Of a DNA stretch of 64,000 nucleotides, positions 28,578-36,473 are shown piece by piece. Made by a program: the position numbers and the translations under genes. The notes beneath the pieces were generated by a model, which made no database searches, had not been told where the DNA came from, and was given only the letters and a program-made list of their open reading frames with translations. Every line of letters starts with the position of its first letter. The first letter of the stretch is position 1. The stretch is from Prosthecobacter dejongeii (GTDB lineage Bacteria; Verrucomicrobiota; Verrucomicrobiia; Verrucomicrobiales; Verrucomicrobiaceae). The stretch lies in contig NZ_JACHIF010000014.1 in assembly GCF_014203045.1 (NCBI RefSeq), positions 1 to 64,000 of the forward strand, given 5' to 3'.

Positions 28578-28648
28578 GCCTGTATCGTCTCAAAACGCGC
28601 CATCAGTGGCAAGCTTTGCAAACCCCCGCCCGCAGTTCCCCAAAGCAG

Positions 28649-29335
28649 TCACTCTTTAGCTAACCCAAAGAACATCATATGTTGCCAGGGCAGTTCATTG
28701 AACTCCCGCACCAGCTTAAAGCCATTGCTTGTCAGTTCTTTATTGATCTGAGCCTTGGTCATCTTGTGCTCAGGTTTGATCGGCACACTGTCATCTTCTG
28801 CACGGAACTCGACCAAAACCACCACTCCATCGGGTTTTAGCGCCTTACGGATGCCTGCTAGCATCTGCTCGGGGTGGGAAAACTCATGATAAACATCCAC
28901 TAACAGGACTAGATCACAAGACGCCGCAGGCAGCATGGGGTCATGCATCTCTCCGATGATGCTCACGATGTTCGTGATGCCCTTGGCCTCAGCTCTTTTT
29001 TTGAGCATCTCAATCATTTCCACCTGCACTTCCACGGCATACACTTTGCCATCTTTGCCCACCGCTTCGGCCATCGGCAGCGTGTGGTAGCCATTGCCAC
29101 TGCCCATGTCACACACAGCCATGCCGGGTTTGAGTTTTAACTCTTCGCGCATCCGTAGCGTCGCCTCTTCTCGGTCTCTTTTGTGGCGGATCAGCCACCC
29201 CGCTCCCTGCCAATGCATCGTTTGGGCGATTATTCGGCCCTGATATTCCGTCAAAGCTGGAGGAGGGGCTGATACCTGAGCCTGTAGCCCCAGAGCCAGC
29301 AGCATAAAAAGCAAAAAACGGTCATGCATGCTCAT
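28649..29335 (-). CDS. Exported SAM-dependent methyltransferase
   Basis: A class I methyltransferase with a signal peptide. From ATG 29335 the 228-aa chain starts with MHDRFLLFMLLALGLQAQVSA-like sequence and then carries the SAM-binding motif VCDMGSGNGYHTLPMA, an acidic loop residue in VYAVEVQVEM, and LVLLVDVYHEF (motif IV). Export of a methyltransferase is unusual outside Verrucomicrobiota and Planctomycetota, because SAM is cytoplasmic; the signal sequence could be an uncleaved anchor. The longer frame from 29395 is not supported. It lies 71 bp upstream (in transcription) of the DUF1549/DUF1553 gene. Confidence 0.75.
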   Translation of the reverse strand: MSMHDRFLLFMLLALGLQAQVSAPPPALTEYQGRIIAQTMHWQGAGWLIRHKRDREEATLRMREELKLKPGMAVCDMGSGNGYHTLPMAEAVGKDGKVYAVEVQVEMIEMLKKRAEAKGITNIVSIIGEMHDPMLPAASCDLVLLVDVYHEFSHPEQMLAGIRKALKPDGVVVLVEFRAEDDSVPIKPEHKMTKAQINKELTSNGFKLVREFNELPWQHMMFFGLAKE

Positions 29336-29499
29336 CTTAACGTCTTTGCCTCGCATTCCCTTCGACCTGAAAAAATTAAAACCGCAGCTTTGCACCGTAT
29401 CTAAAATGCACCTATTTACAGAAATTATGGAAAAGTTTAATATTTACGCTTGAAATAATTTTAATAATTCATAGATTATTAATGAAGCCTTACAAAAAT

Positions 29500-30240
29500 A
29501 TGAAAAAGCTGATCCTCATCCAGAACGACTATCCTTCCACTGGCAAGAGCACGCTGGCTCATTGCTGTGCCCGTTATCTCAGTGAGCACGGTGCTCCCCA
29601 CCAACTGCTTTCCCTCGTGGACGAAGCTGGGCATGACACCTCCGGGTGCGTTTTCGATGCGACCACTCTTACGGCCGATAGTCTGCTGGATAAACTGGAT
29701 GAAAGCCCCATCACCATCTTGGAAGTGGCCACCGGGATGGGAGAGTTTTTTCAAAAACTTTATCAGACTTCTCAAATGGATCTCATTCTACCAGAGGCCA
29801 GTGTTAGCCTTTCTGTGGTCCTGCCAGTGACCAGCGAGCATGATAGCTTCGATTCCGTCCTGGAGGCTGCAGAAGTCTATTCGGACAATGCAGAATACAC
29901 CATCGCCCACCTTATCACCAGCAGCTACGAAGACGATGACAAAGTCTGGGACACCAGTTATGCCGCCCGCGTCATGGATATGTTCGAGGCTGTCGAATTG
30001 TACATTCCCGAAATCGGCATGCACCTGGAGATGGAGCTACGTTCGCATCACGCCAGCTTGGATGACGCTTTGATGGACCCCCAGGCAGACGAGCATTTCG
30101 GCAAAGATTTCACCAAATGGATGGGCCGCGTCATGGGGCAGGTGGACAGTGCACGCCAATACCTTTTCGGTGAAGCCTTTCGCCCGACCACCGCGCCGAA
30201 GCCAGTCAAAAAGAATCGCATCAAAGCCCGCGCTCTGTGA
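29500..30240 (+). CDS. P-loop NTPase-like protein with variant Walker A
   Basis: A 246-residue protein starting MKKLILIQNDYPSTGKSTLA, the position and form of a ParA/TraL-type ATPase strand and P-loop. The first glycine of GxxxxGK[ST] is Asp (D-Y-P-S-T-G-K-S). Downstream are SLVDEAGHD, ITILEVATGMGEFF and VVLPVTSEHDSFDSV, which fit the switch and Walker B strands of SIMIBI/MinD-like folds, though no clear DxxG is seen. The last 20 residues are basic. ATG 29482 is in frame as well. An AT-rich stretch (29400-29480) forms the promoter region. No ParB-like partner is adjacent. Confidence 0.55.
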   Translation: MKKLILIQNDYPSTGKSTLAHCCARYLSEHGAPHQLLSLVDEAGHDTSGCVFDATTLTADSLLDKLDESPITILEVATGMGEFFQKLYQTSQMDLILPEASVSLSVVLPVTSEHDSFDSVLEAAEVYSDNAEYTIAHLITSSYEDDDKVWDTSYAARVMDMFEAVELYIPEIGMHLEMELRSHHASLDDALMDPQADEHFGKDFTKWMGRVMGQVDSARQYLFGEAFRPTTAPKPVKKNRIKARAL

Positions 30241-30345
30241 GCTATCTTACGGCTGCTTGTTGAAACTACGCAGGTGCCTCCAGTTCCCGCGTAGTTTTTC
30301 CGTGCCGCTTGCGCAGCATTGCAGGTGCAGCCACGTATAGGGAGC

Positions 30346-33300
30346 ATGTCTTTGTTCTCTTTCGTCCTCTCCTCAGCCCGGCATTATTGGCGCGGACACC
30401 TGGGTCTTCTTCTGGGTACCTTTCTGGCATCCGCTATTTTGAGCGGCTCTCTACTGGTGGGAGATTCCGTCCGCGCAAGCCTTCGTCGGGTTGCAGATCT
30501 GCGTCTGGGAAAGATCCAGGCTGGTGTGCTTGGTGGAGACCGTTGGTTTACGCAAGAATTGGGCACAAAGTCTCACGCGGTTCCAGCCATCATGGCCATT
30601 GGTTCCACGGCTTCTTCAAATGGCAAAGTGCGGGTCAATGGCACTCAAGTGCTCGGTGTGGAGGCAGGCTTTTGGCAACTGAGCACCAGCGGCAAAAACA
30701 TTGAACTTGCCCAAGGCCAGATCGCCCTCAACGAACCGCTCGCACGCAAGCTCTCCGCGAGAGTGGGTGATACCGTCCTGGTTCGCCTAGAACGCCCCAG
30801 TGCCATTTCTCGTGATGCCCCTCTCTCCGGTAGCACCAATGAAGACGTGTCTCTACGTCGCACCGTTGGAGCTATTGTTTCAGCTGAAGATTTTGGGGCC
30901 TTCCAACTCATCGCCTCACAAGTATCTCCCGACTCCGTTTTTGTTCCGCTGGCAGATCTCCAGACGCAGATCGAAATGGATGGGAAGGTGAATGTGCTGC
31001 TCTCTTCATCCTCCACTTTGAGCAGCGATAGCGCCGCTTTAGAAAAAGCCAAGACACTGCCTGACTTTGCTCTCAAACTCCAACGAGTCACGGCACCTCG
31101 CCAGGAATGGGAGGTCAGTACCGATCGCGTTTTTATGGACCGTTCTCTGGCGAGTAAGCTGCTTGCTCGCCCAGAAAGCTATGGCGTATTGACGTATCTC
31201 GTCAATGGCTTCACCTCAGCCAAAGGAGCCACCCCTTATTCCATGGTTACCGCCACGGACAAACTCAATGTTAGGCTCTCTGAGATCGTCATCACCCAAT
31301 GGCTAGCAGAGGATCACGGCCTCTCGGTGGGGGATAAGCTGAATATCATCTACTACGTCGTGGGTATTGGTCGAGAGCTTAAGGAACAAACAGCCACTTT
31401 CACCGTCAGTGGTATTCTACCCATGGATGATCCCAATGTCACCCGTGCCTGGACTCCTGATTTTCCGGGTGTTTCGGATGTGGACAATTGCCGCGACTGG
31501 GATCCCGGCATCCCGATGGATACCAAAAAGATCCGCGATAAAGATGAAAAGTATTGGGACGATTACAAAGGTACACCCAAAGGTTTCATCAGCCTGGAAG
31601 ATGGGAAAAAACTCTGGGCCAATCGTTTTGGCAATCTCACCTCGATTCGATTTGCCGATGCAGCTCAGGATGAAACAGCTTTACGTAAAGAGATGGCCTC
31701 TGGCCTCGCTCTCGCAGATATCGGTCTCACACCCACGGATCTTAAAGGTCAAGCCACAGCGGCAGCGAAGGGCAGCGTGGATTTTGGTGGGCTGTTCATT
31801 GGCCTCAGCATGTTCCTCATCGCTGCCGCTCTCATTTTCGCCGCACTCCTGTTCCTCTTCACTCTTGAGCGCCGTTCTGCCCAAGTCGGTTTGCTTTTAG
31901 CCATGGGGTGGACCTCTAAAATGGTGCGACGCTCCTTGTTAGGTGAAGCGGGGGTGCTTGCCGCTATTGGTGCCATCCTTGGTGTCTTTGGTGGTGAGCT
32001 CTACACCAAACTAGCTCTCAAAGGTCTCAGCGGGGCTTGGTCAGGCGCTTCCCAGGGCCTCCCGCTCATCTATTCCGGTAGCCTAGCCACCAAAGCTGGG
32101 GCCGGTGTCGGGGCTGTCATTGTGGTGTTGCTCACTCTGTGGTGGGCCAGCCGCCGCCTTTTTAAACAACAAGCACGTGATCTGCTTGGTTCTTGGAGTG
32201 CCGATGACGCCGCAGGGCAGGGGACACCACGACCCCGTTGGCGGAAGATCATGCCTTTCGTTTGGCTCGGTGGAGCTGCTGCTCTCATGGCCACTGGCAG
32301 CCAGGCTACAGCACCCGAGGCTGTTGCGGGCATGTTTTTTGGCAGCGGCTTTTTACTCCTCATGAGTGGGCTCTCTCTGGCGCGTCATTGGATGAATCGT
32401 TCGTTAGGCCTTGCCCAGACTTTGTGGCAGATCGGCCTGCGCAATGTCACTCGCCGTCCCTCGCGTAGCCTTGCAGTTATGGGGATGATGGCTGGCGGTA
32501 TTTTCCTCGTCACAGCGGTGAATGCTTTTCGCATGAGCGCTGGAGACGTGGCCAAACCTACCTCGGGCACTGGCGGCTTTGCACTCATCGGTGAGTCTTC
32601 TTTACCGATCTATGAAGACCTCAATACACCCGCAGGCCGTGATGCCTTTGGCCTGGACGAAGAGATTTTAAAAGGCGTCACCATTGTGCCTTTCCGCGTC
32701 CGGCAGGGGGATGACGCCAGTTGTCTCAATCTCAATCGCGCTCAAAAACCTGCTCTCGTGGGGGTGGATCCGGCCAAGCTTGAAGGCCGATTCAGTTTTG
32801 CCGGCAAGGGAACCTGGTTAGGTCTCAACGAACCTCTCCAAGCGATCGCTGACCAGGCCACCGCTATGTGGGGTCTGGGCCTCGGCGTGGGCGGCGCGCT
32901 GGATTATCAAGATGCCGCTGGAGCCACTCTCCAGGTCAAACTCCACGCCATGCTCGCCGGGTCTGTTCTCCAAGGAAAAATGATCATCAGCGAGCAGTCC
33001 TTTCTCTCCACTTATCCAGACGTGGCCGGTTATCGCGCCTTCCTCATTGACGCCCCAGCGGATCAAGTGGATGAAGTCAGCGCCCACCTCACCCGTCAGC
33101 TTGAGCAGCGTGGATTGGCACTTGAGCGCGCTAAGGACCGTTTGGAGACATTCATGAGCGTGCAGAATACCTACATTGGCATCTTCACCGTCCTCGGTGG
33201 CCTGGGCGTTCTCCTGGGCACCGCTGGTCTTGGCATCCTGGTTGCCCGTCACGTGCTAGAGCGCCGTGGCGAACTAGGCCTCATGCAGGCCGTGGGTTTC

Positions 33301-33549
33301 CCGCCAGCCTCTCTCCGCCGACTAATCCTTGGCGAGCACATCGCCCTCCTCATTATCGGAGTCTTGTTAGGAGTCGTCAGCGCGATCCTTGCCGTTTGGC
33401 CCAGCCTACAGCAAGGCGGTACGGCACTTCCCATTTCCTTCCTCAGTATTCTCACCCTCACCATCATCCTCTTCGGCATCCTTATCTGCTGGATCGCCGT
33501 CTCTAGTGCGGTACGTGGGAAGCTCATCGAAGCCATCCGCAGAGAGTAA
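30346..33549 (+). CDS. Large FtsX-type permease (MacB/LolCE-like), no ATPase partner nearby
   Basis: A 1067-residue membrane protein with a first helix at ~15-40 (LLLGTFLASAILSGSLLVG), a large extracytoplasmic region (to ~480), three helices around FIGLSMFLIAAALIFAALLFLFTL, a second set near residues ~560-690, another extracytoplasmic domain, and a C-terminal FtsX core (GVLLGTAGLGILVARHVLERRGELGLMQAVG). Such permeases act with an ABC ATPase (LolD/MacB type), and none is encoded beside it. ATG 30346 is preferred to ATG 30319 because GGAG sits 1-5 bp upstream and the helix follows at once. An unrelated DUF3592-like gene follows 51 bp later. Confidence 0.8.
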   Translation: MSLFSFVLSSARHYWRGHLGLLLGTFLASAILSGSLLVGDSVRASLRRVADLRLGKIQAGVLGGDRWFTQELGTKSHAVPAIMAIGSTASSNGKVRVNGTQVLGVEAGFWQLSTSGKNIELAQGQIALNEPLARKLSARVGDTVLVRLERPSAISRDAPLSGSTNEDVSLRRTVGAIVSAEDFGAFQLIASQVSPDSVFVPLADLQTQIEMDGKVNVLLSSSSTLSSDSAALEKAKTLPDFALKLQRVTAPRQEWEVSTDRVFMDRSLASKLLARPESYGVLTYLVNGFTSAKGATPYSMVTATDKLNVRLSEIVITQWLAEDHGLSVGDKLNIIYYVVGIGRELKEQTATFTVSGILPMDDPNVTRAWTPDFPGVSDVDNCRDWDPGIPMDTKKIRDKDEKYWDDYKGTPKGFISLEDGKKLWANRFGNLTSIRFADAAQDETALRKEMASGLALADIGLTPTDLKGQATAAAKGSVDFGGLFIGLSMFLIAAALIFAALLFLFTLERRSAQVGLLLAMGWTSKMVRRSLLGEAGVLAAIGAILGVFGGELYTKLALKGLSGAWSGASQGLPLIYSGSLATKAGAGVGAVIVVLLTLWWASRRLFKQQARDLLGSWSADDAAGQGTPRPRWRKIMPFVWLGGAAALMATGSQATAPEAVAGMFFGSGFLLLMSGLSLARHWMNRSLGLAQTLWQIGLRNVTRRPSRSLAVMGMMAGGIFLVTAVNAFRMSAGDVAKPTSGTGGFALIGESSLPIYEDLNTPAGRDAFGLDEEILKGVTIVPFRVRQGDDASCLNLNRAQKPALVGVDPAKLEGRFSFAGKGTWLGLNEPLQAIADQATAMWGLGLGVGGALDYQDAAGATLQVKLHAMLAGSVLQGKMIISEQSFLSTYPDVAGYRAFLIDAPADQVDEVSAHLTRQLEQRGLALERAKDRLETFMSVQNTYIGIFTVLGGLGVLLGTAGLGILVARHVLERRGELGLMQAVGFPPASLRRLILGEHIALLIIGVLLGVVSAILAVWPSLQQGGTALPISFLSILTLTIILFGILICWIAVSSAVRGKLIEAIRRE

Positions 33550-33600
33550 ATAAAGGGGATGACGCACGGCGCTGCCATCAACTCGGAAAAGGTGTCTATG

Positions 33601-34131
33601 CAGGGAAAACTGACCAACAATCGCTACAACCTGCTTCGACTCTCTTCCCCTGGCAGACGAGAAAGATGGACCTCAAAGCTGGGAAACTTCCTGCTCTGCC
33701 TCGGTTTGCTGGTGGGATTCCCCTTGATGCTCGCTGGTCTAGGCTATTCCGTTTGGCGGCATTATGACTTATTGCACCACGGCATTGAAAAAAGAGTGCT
33801 GGTTCTGGGCTTGGATCGAACCACCTACGCACCTAAAGGTGGAGCCACGTATGACTACCGATTGGAAGTGGATGGGCGACGGTTCACTCAAGGTTTCAGA
33901 ACACAGTTACCCATCGGCCATCAAGTCACCATGCTGGCCTCGCCCACGAACCCTCGAGACCTCACCCCGGGTAGCAGAAACAGCACTTGGTTTGAGCTTT
34001 TTTCGGCCACTTTAGGGGGAAGATGGCTCACCCTCGCAGTGCTGGTTGGGTTCCCAGTCAGTGTCATTCTCGCCACCCCAGAACTTTTCAGATTGATGCA
34101 TCGTTCTTGGAGGAAGGTGCTCAATCGTTGA
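33601..34131 (+). CDS. DUF3592-like membrane protein
   Basis: Two transmembrane helices (LLCLGLLVGFPLMLAGLGYSVW and LTLAVLVGFPVSVILA) flank a soluble domain of about 75 residues with the YDYRLEVDGRRFTQGFR strand and PRDLTPGSR, as in DUF3592 proteins. ATG 33601 (176 aa) has an AAAAGG element at a suitable distance; ATG 33559, immediately after GGGG, would add 14 residues. It follows the FtsX-type permease by 51 bp and is likely cotranscribed. Confidence 0.6.
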   Translation, partial: QGKLTNNRYNLLRLSSPGRRERWTSKLGNFLLCLGLLVGFPLMLAGLGYSVWRHYDLLHHGIEKRVLVLGLDRTTYAPKGGATYDYRLEVDGRRFTQGFRTQLPIGHQVTMLASPTNPRDLTPGSRNSTWFELFSATLGGRWLTLAVLVGFPVSVILATPELFRLMHRSWRKVLNR

Positions 34132-34154
34132 TTCTTCTTATAGATTGACTTCCC

Positions 34155-34595
34155 ATGCCGATCACCAACATCATTTCAGATAGCCTGGACCGATCATTCA
34201 GTCTCTACCGTGATCTTATTGACTCTGTTGATGAAGCCGCACTGAGTTCGAAACTACCATCGTTGCCCTCAAATACTTTGGGGCTCCAGCTCTGGTGTGT
34301 GGTGGGCGCAAGAGAGAGCTACACCAGGGCGATCATGGCCAATCAATGGGCCGGTTTTACCTGCTCGCTGGAAACGGCCACCCTCATAATTCCAGTAGCC
34401 GAGGCTCTCAGTCGTTCCGCCCAGGCAGTTTCAGACGTCCTGAAATCCATCGAGACTTATACCGATGTCCAGAACCGCTTGATCATCGATCTGTTGGAGC
34501 ACGAAGCCGCTCATCACGGCCAACTCATCCGTTATCTCTACGCCCTAAAGCTGAGCATCCCATCCAGTTGGAAATCCAGATACTCTTTGGCATAA
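34155..34595 (+). CDS. DinB-like four-helix-bundle protein
   Basis: A 146-residue protein. The C-terminal helix carries LEHEAAHHGQLIRYLYALK, the metal-binding helix of the DinB/YfiT family (E-A-x-H-H-G-Q-x-x-x-Y), and the first His would be in the LQLWCVVGARESY helix, where the usual His is missing. Members bind divalent metal and often act as thiol-S-transferases or nucleases of unproven role. It is the last gene before the tRNA-Val-associated islet. Confidence 0.75.
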   Translation: MPITNIISDSLDRSFSLYRDLIDSVDEAALSSKLPSLPSNTLGLQLWCVVGARESYTRAIMANQWAGFTCSLETATLIIPVAEALSRSAQAVSDVLKSIETYTDVQNRLIIDLLEHEAAHHGQLIRYLYALKLSIPSSWKSRYSLA

Positions 34596-34641
34596 AGTAT
34601 TGGTGACAAGAAAACCCAATGGGAATCCATCAAAGATGGAA

Positions 34642-34661
34642 CGAAGATTCTTAAATCTTCG
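34642..34661 (+). terminator. Stem-loop after the DinB-like gene
   Basis: CGAAGATT-CTTA-AATCTTCG is a perfect 8-bp stem with a 4-nt loop, 46 bp after the DinB-like stop. No strong T-run follows (GACATTTC), so it may be a weak terminator. It lies just outside the islet boundary at 34693. Confidence 0.4.
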
Positions 34662-34692
34662 ACATTTCAATCTGCCACTTTGCTAAAACTAG

Positions 34693-34718
34693 AATGGTGC
34701 GCGGTGCAGGCTTCGAAC
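34693..34718 (-). repeat. Displaced tRNA-Val 3' end (att-like direct repeat, distal copy)
   Basis: The sequence from 34693 reads AATGGTGCGCGGTGCAGG, then C, then TTCGAAC. It equals 36290-36315 at the tRNA except for one base (C for G at 34711). It includes the complement of the CCA end, the acceptor strand and the T-loop. The rest of the tRNA is missing: the sequence beyond (34719 on) cannot complete the T-stem, so it is not a second tRNA gene. Confidence 0.75.
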
Positions 34719-34930
34719 TGGAAGCCTTCCCTTATCCCATAAAGCCGGGAACGCTTTACCCGGTCAAAATACGTGCCCTTGTGCAGAATGACGCATTTGG
34801 CGAGGTCGTCGCGGCGTGGCCCTCATTCGTAGCCATCAAGGCACCCAATCCTAGCCCTTCGAAATCATGGCAAGGAATACACCCTCCAGGGCCGTGCTGC
34901 GCTTGGATACAAAACGTGGGCACCCAAAGC

Positions 34931-34977
34931 GGGGCAGCTACCGACAGGCGGAACGGGTGTGCCCGACCGCCTGCCCC
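34931..34977. repeat. Long GC-rich hairpin inside the islet
   Basis: Three nested paired blocks form one extended stem: GGGGC (34931) with GCCCC (34973), AGGCGG (34946) with CCGCCT (34967), and CGGG (34954) with CCCG (34962) around a TGTG loop. There is a one-sided bulge of 10 bases on the left arm and an AA/A internal loop. It sits in non-coding sequence left of the antitoxin. No T-run follows, so it is not a simple terminator. It may be a recombination or transfer structure of the ancestral element. Confidence 0.45.
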
Positions 34978-35193
34978 GGTGGCGGCACGCCAGATGCGGC
35001 GGGCTTGTCTAAAACGCATATTAGAGCAGGAGGGGCATACCAGAAGCAGCGCCCTCCCGTTTCGACGCCGTATGATTTGCATGGGGCGTTTTCGTCCCGC
35101 CTGCTAGCTAGACCCTCAGCCCCCTCCTCCTGAGCTCTTTGAATCCACAAATCTGAACTGGCACTTCTTTTCGTTCTATCCTATATTCTTAGT

Positions 35194-35403
35194 ATGTCAC
35201 ATGTCGCAGAGTTGATCAAAGAGGCGGCCAAGCTTGATATGCTGGATCGTGCTGAGTTAGTGTCTTCGCTCCTTGAAGACCTAGATCCCTGCCCTCGCCA
35301 CGTGAGCGATGAGGAGGCCTTGCAACGCTTTCACGATTTGAAATCTGGCAATGTCAAAGGGCTCTCTGAGGCCGATTTTTGGAAAGCCTGTGGGCGGAAA
35401 TAG
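35194..35403 (+). CDS. Antitoxin, addiction-module component of the TIGR02574 type
   Basis: A 69-residue acidic protein with the family's N-terminal pattern (ELIKEAAKLDMLDRAELVSSLLEDL) and a Trp near the C-terminus (ADFWKACGRK). Proteins of this type are encoded directly before RelE/ParE toxins and neutralise them. The toxin ATG comes 3 bp after this stop, so translation is coupled and the antitoxin probably autoregulates the pair. The promoter is likely in the AT-rich bases 35150-35190. Confidence 0.85.
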   Translation: MSHVAELIKEAAKLDMLDRAELVSSLLEDLDPCPRHVSDEEALQRFHDLKSGNVKGLSEADFWKACGRK

Positions 35404-35406
35404 CTG

Positions 35407-35697
35407 ATGGAGATTATTCGCCATCCAAAGCTTGCCGAGGATATCCGCGATGCGGCCCTACACTACGCAGAAATCTCGGAAAGGGTGCTTGCTGCTTATT
35501 GGAGTGAGCTAGATTCGGTTCTGGCCTCAGTGAAAAGAAATCCGCGCAGCCATCACTATGATTCATGTGGTTTGCGCAGAGCCAGTCTCCGCAAATTTCC
35601 TTATCACTTGCTGTATGAGGTTGATGATGATGCCATTTATTTGGTCGTTCTCAGACACGATAAAAGGCACCCCGATTATGGGGTAGATCGTCGCTAG
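35407..35697 (+). CDS. RelE/ParE-family toxin
   Basis: A 96-residue toxin with the ParE/RelE alpha-alpha-beta layout. The N-terminal strand IIRHPKLAEDIRDAALHYAE leads into a long helix (AAYWSELDSVLASVKRNP), then the C-terminal sheet RRASLRKFPYHLLYEVDDDAIYLVVLRHDKRHPDYG with the typical 'FPY-x-hhYE' and basic end. This form acts either on gyrase (ParE) or on ribosome-bound mRNA (RelE); the target cannot be decided by eye. It is 3 bp after its antitoxin within the tRNA-Val islet. Confidence 0.85.
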   Translation: MEIIRHPKLAEDIRDAALHYAEISERVLAAYWSELDSVLASVKRNPRSHHYDSCGLRRASLRKFPYHLLYEVDDDAIYLVVLRHDKRHPDYGVDRR

Positions 35698-35801
35698 GCC
35701 TAACTTATCTTTGTGGGATAAATCGGTGCTTGCGCCTTAGTTTTTTGAATGGAGTTGCTCTTGAGCTCTGGCTACCAGACTCCCAGCTAGAGTCTCTAAT
35801 A

Positions 35802-35897
35802 ATGAATTTTTTGAAAGCCCAAAAAATGCGAGGGCGCTGGGTCGTAAAGCGCGAAGATTTCATCCGCTTTTTAAATCAGCTTCCACTGAATTTTTGA
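35802..35897 (+). pseudogene. Excisionase-like (HTH_17) fragment
   Basis: A 31-codon frame ending MRGRWVVKREDFIRFLNQLP. The G-R-W-x-V-x-R-x-x-F-x-x-F-L pattern is the C-terminal wing of MerR-like/excisionase helix-turn-helix domains. The N-terminal helix-turn-helix (about 25 residues) is missing, and sequence before the ATG does not supply it. It lies immediately before the integrase-like relic, matching a xis-int order. Weak but position-supported. Confidence 0.35.
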
Positions 35898-35900
35898 GCC

Positions 35901-36212
35901 ATGCTATTTTCAAATCATAGCCCAAAGGAGAGCGCTATTTTCGCTTTTATTATTTCGACGATCCCAAGGATCTTGTGAATGACTCGACCAGGCGCACAAC
36001 GAAAGAGGCTGCAACTAGGTATGCCAAACTACTTTTTGAAAAAAGCCCCGCTTGAGCGCGATGGCCTGGGGTCTTCCCAAGCTGAACGTGACGCCAGCAA
36101 GAAAGACCTGCGGCTTCACCTGAATAATTTTCTGGATTCGCGGGAGAGAGGGGAATACCCGAACATCAATCTGTTCCAGGGCGCCAAAACGTATCGAGAA
36201 GTGTCTAGGTGA
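35901..36212 (+). pseudogene. Frame-shifted integrase-like relic
   Basis: Three frames must be joined to read it: a short ATG frame at 35901, then 35921-36055 (PKGERYFRFYYFDDPKDLVN, then DSTRRTTKEAATRYAKLLFE), then the frame open to 36212 (SKKDLRLHLNNFLDSRERG). The middle part looks like the N-terminal arm-binding region of tyrosine integrases (Y-F-R-F strand, S-T-R-R-T-T-K-E-A-A helix). The catalytic domain is lost. The last frame (35979-36212, 77 codons) is often called a gene on its own but is better read as part of this relic. It ends 80 bp from the tRNA, where an integrase gene is expected. Confidence 0.4.
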
Positions 36213-36291
36213 ATAGTGGTATGGATTCGGTTTAATCCGTTGAAAATGAACCATTTGACAAGAAATGTCGCGACGTGGCGAACTGTTCAAA

Positions 36292-36366
36292 TGGTGCGCG
36301 GTGCAGGGTTCGAACCTGCGACCCCTGCCGTGTGAAGGCAGTGCTCTACCGCTGAGCTAACCGCGC
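36292..36366 (-). tRNA. tRNA-Val (anticodon CAC)
   Basis: Read on the minus strand: a 7-bp acceptor stem (GCGCGGT / ACCGCGC), a D-arm with AGCTCAGCGGTAGAGC, an anticodon stem CTGCC/GGCAG with loop TTCACAC (anticodon CAC, reading GUG), and a T-arm GCAGGTTCGAACCCTGC. CCA is encoded (36292-36294 on the plus strand as TGG). The gene is intact; the first bases of its 3' end are duplicated at 34693. An 8-bp inverted repeat (36251-36258 / 36287-36294) lies just beyond the CCA. Confidence 0.93.
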
Positions 36367-36473
36367 GGTGTGTGGGATGGCTAGTTAAGCGCTGGATCTG
36401 ACCTTTGCCAGTTCTTTTTTACAATAAATGAAGGTTTTAAAGGAGTCGGCCACAGATCCGTTTATGTTTGATC

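Larger units (their letters stand above)
34693..36315. mobile_element. Degenerate tRNA-Val-associated integrative islet (inferred)
   Basis: An interval of about 1.6 kb bounded by two direct copies of the tRNA-Val 3' end (34693-34718 and 36290-36315, 25 of 26 bases identical). The intact tRNA is on the minus strand and its 3' end faces the islet. This is the expected geometry when an element integrates at a tRNA 3' end, brings a replacement end and displaces the old one. Inside are a toxin-antitoxin pair and relics resembling xis and int, the latter next to the tRNA. The rest (34719-35193, 35698-35801) holds no convincing gene; the frame 34694-35107 crosses the displaced tRNA end and looks spurious. 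Confidence 0.6.

Noticed and set aside
34694-35107. Open frame of 137 codons beginning in the displaced tRNA end
   Set aside because: It starts inside the duplicated tRNA 3' end and crosses the GC-rich hairpin; the composition is Arg/Pro/Ala-rich without domains. Treated as non-coding islet DNA.
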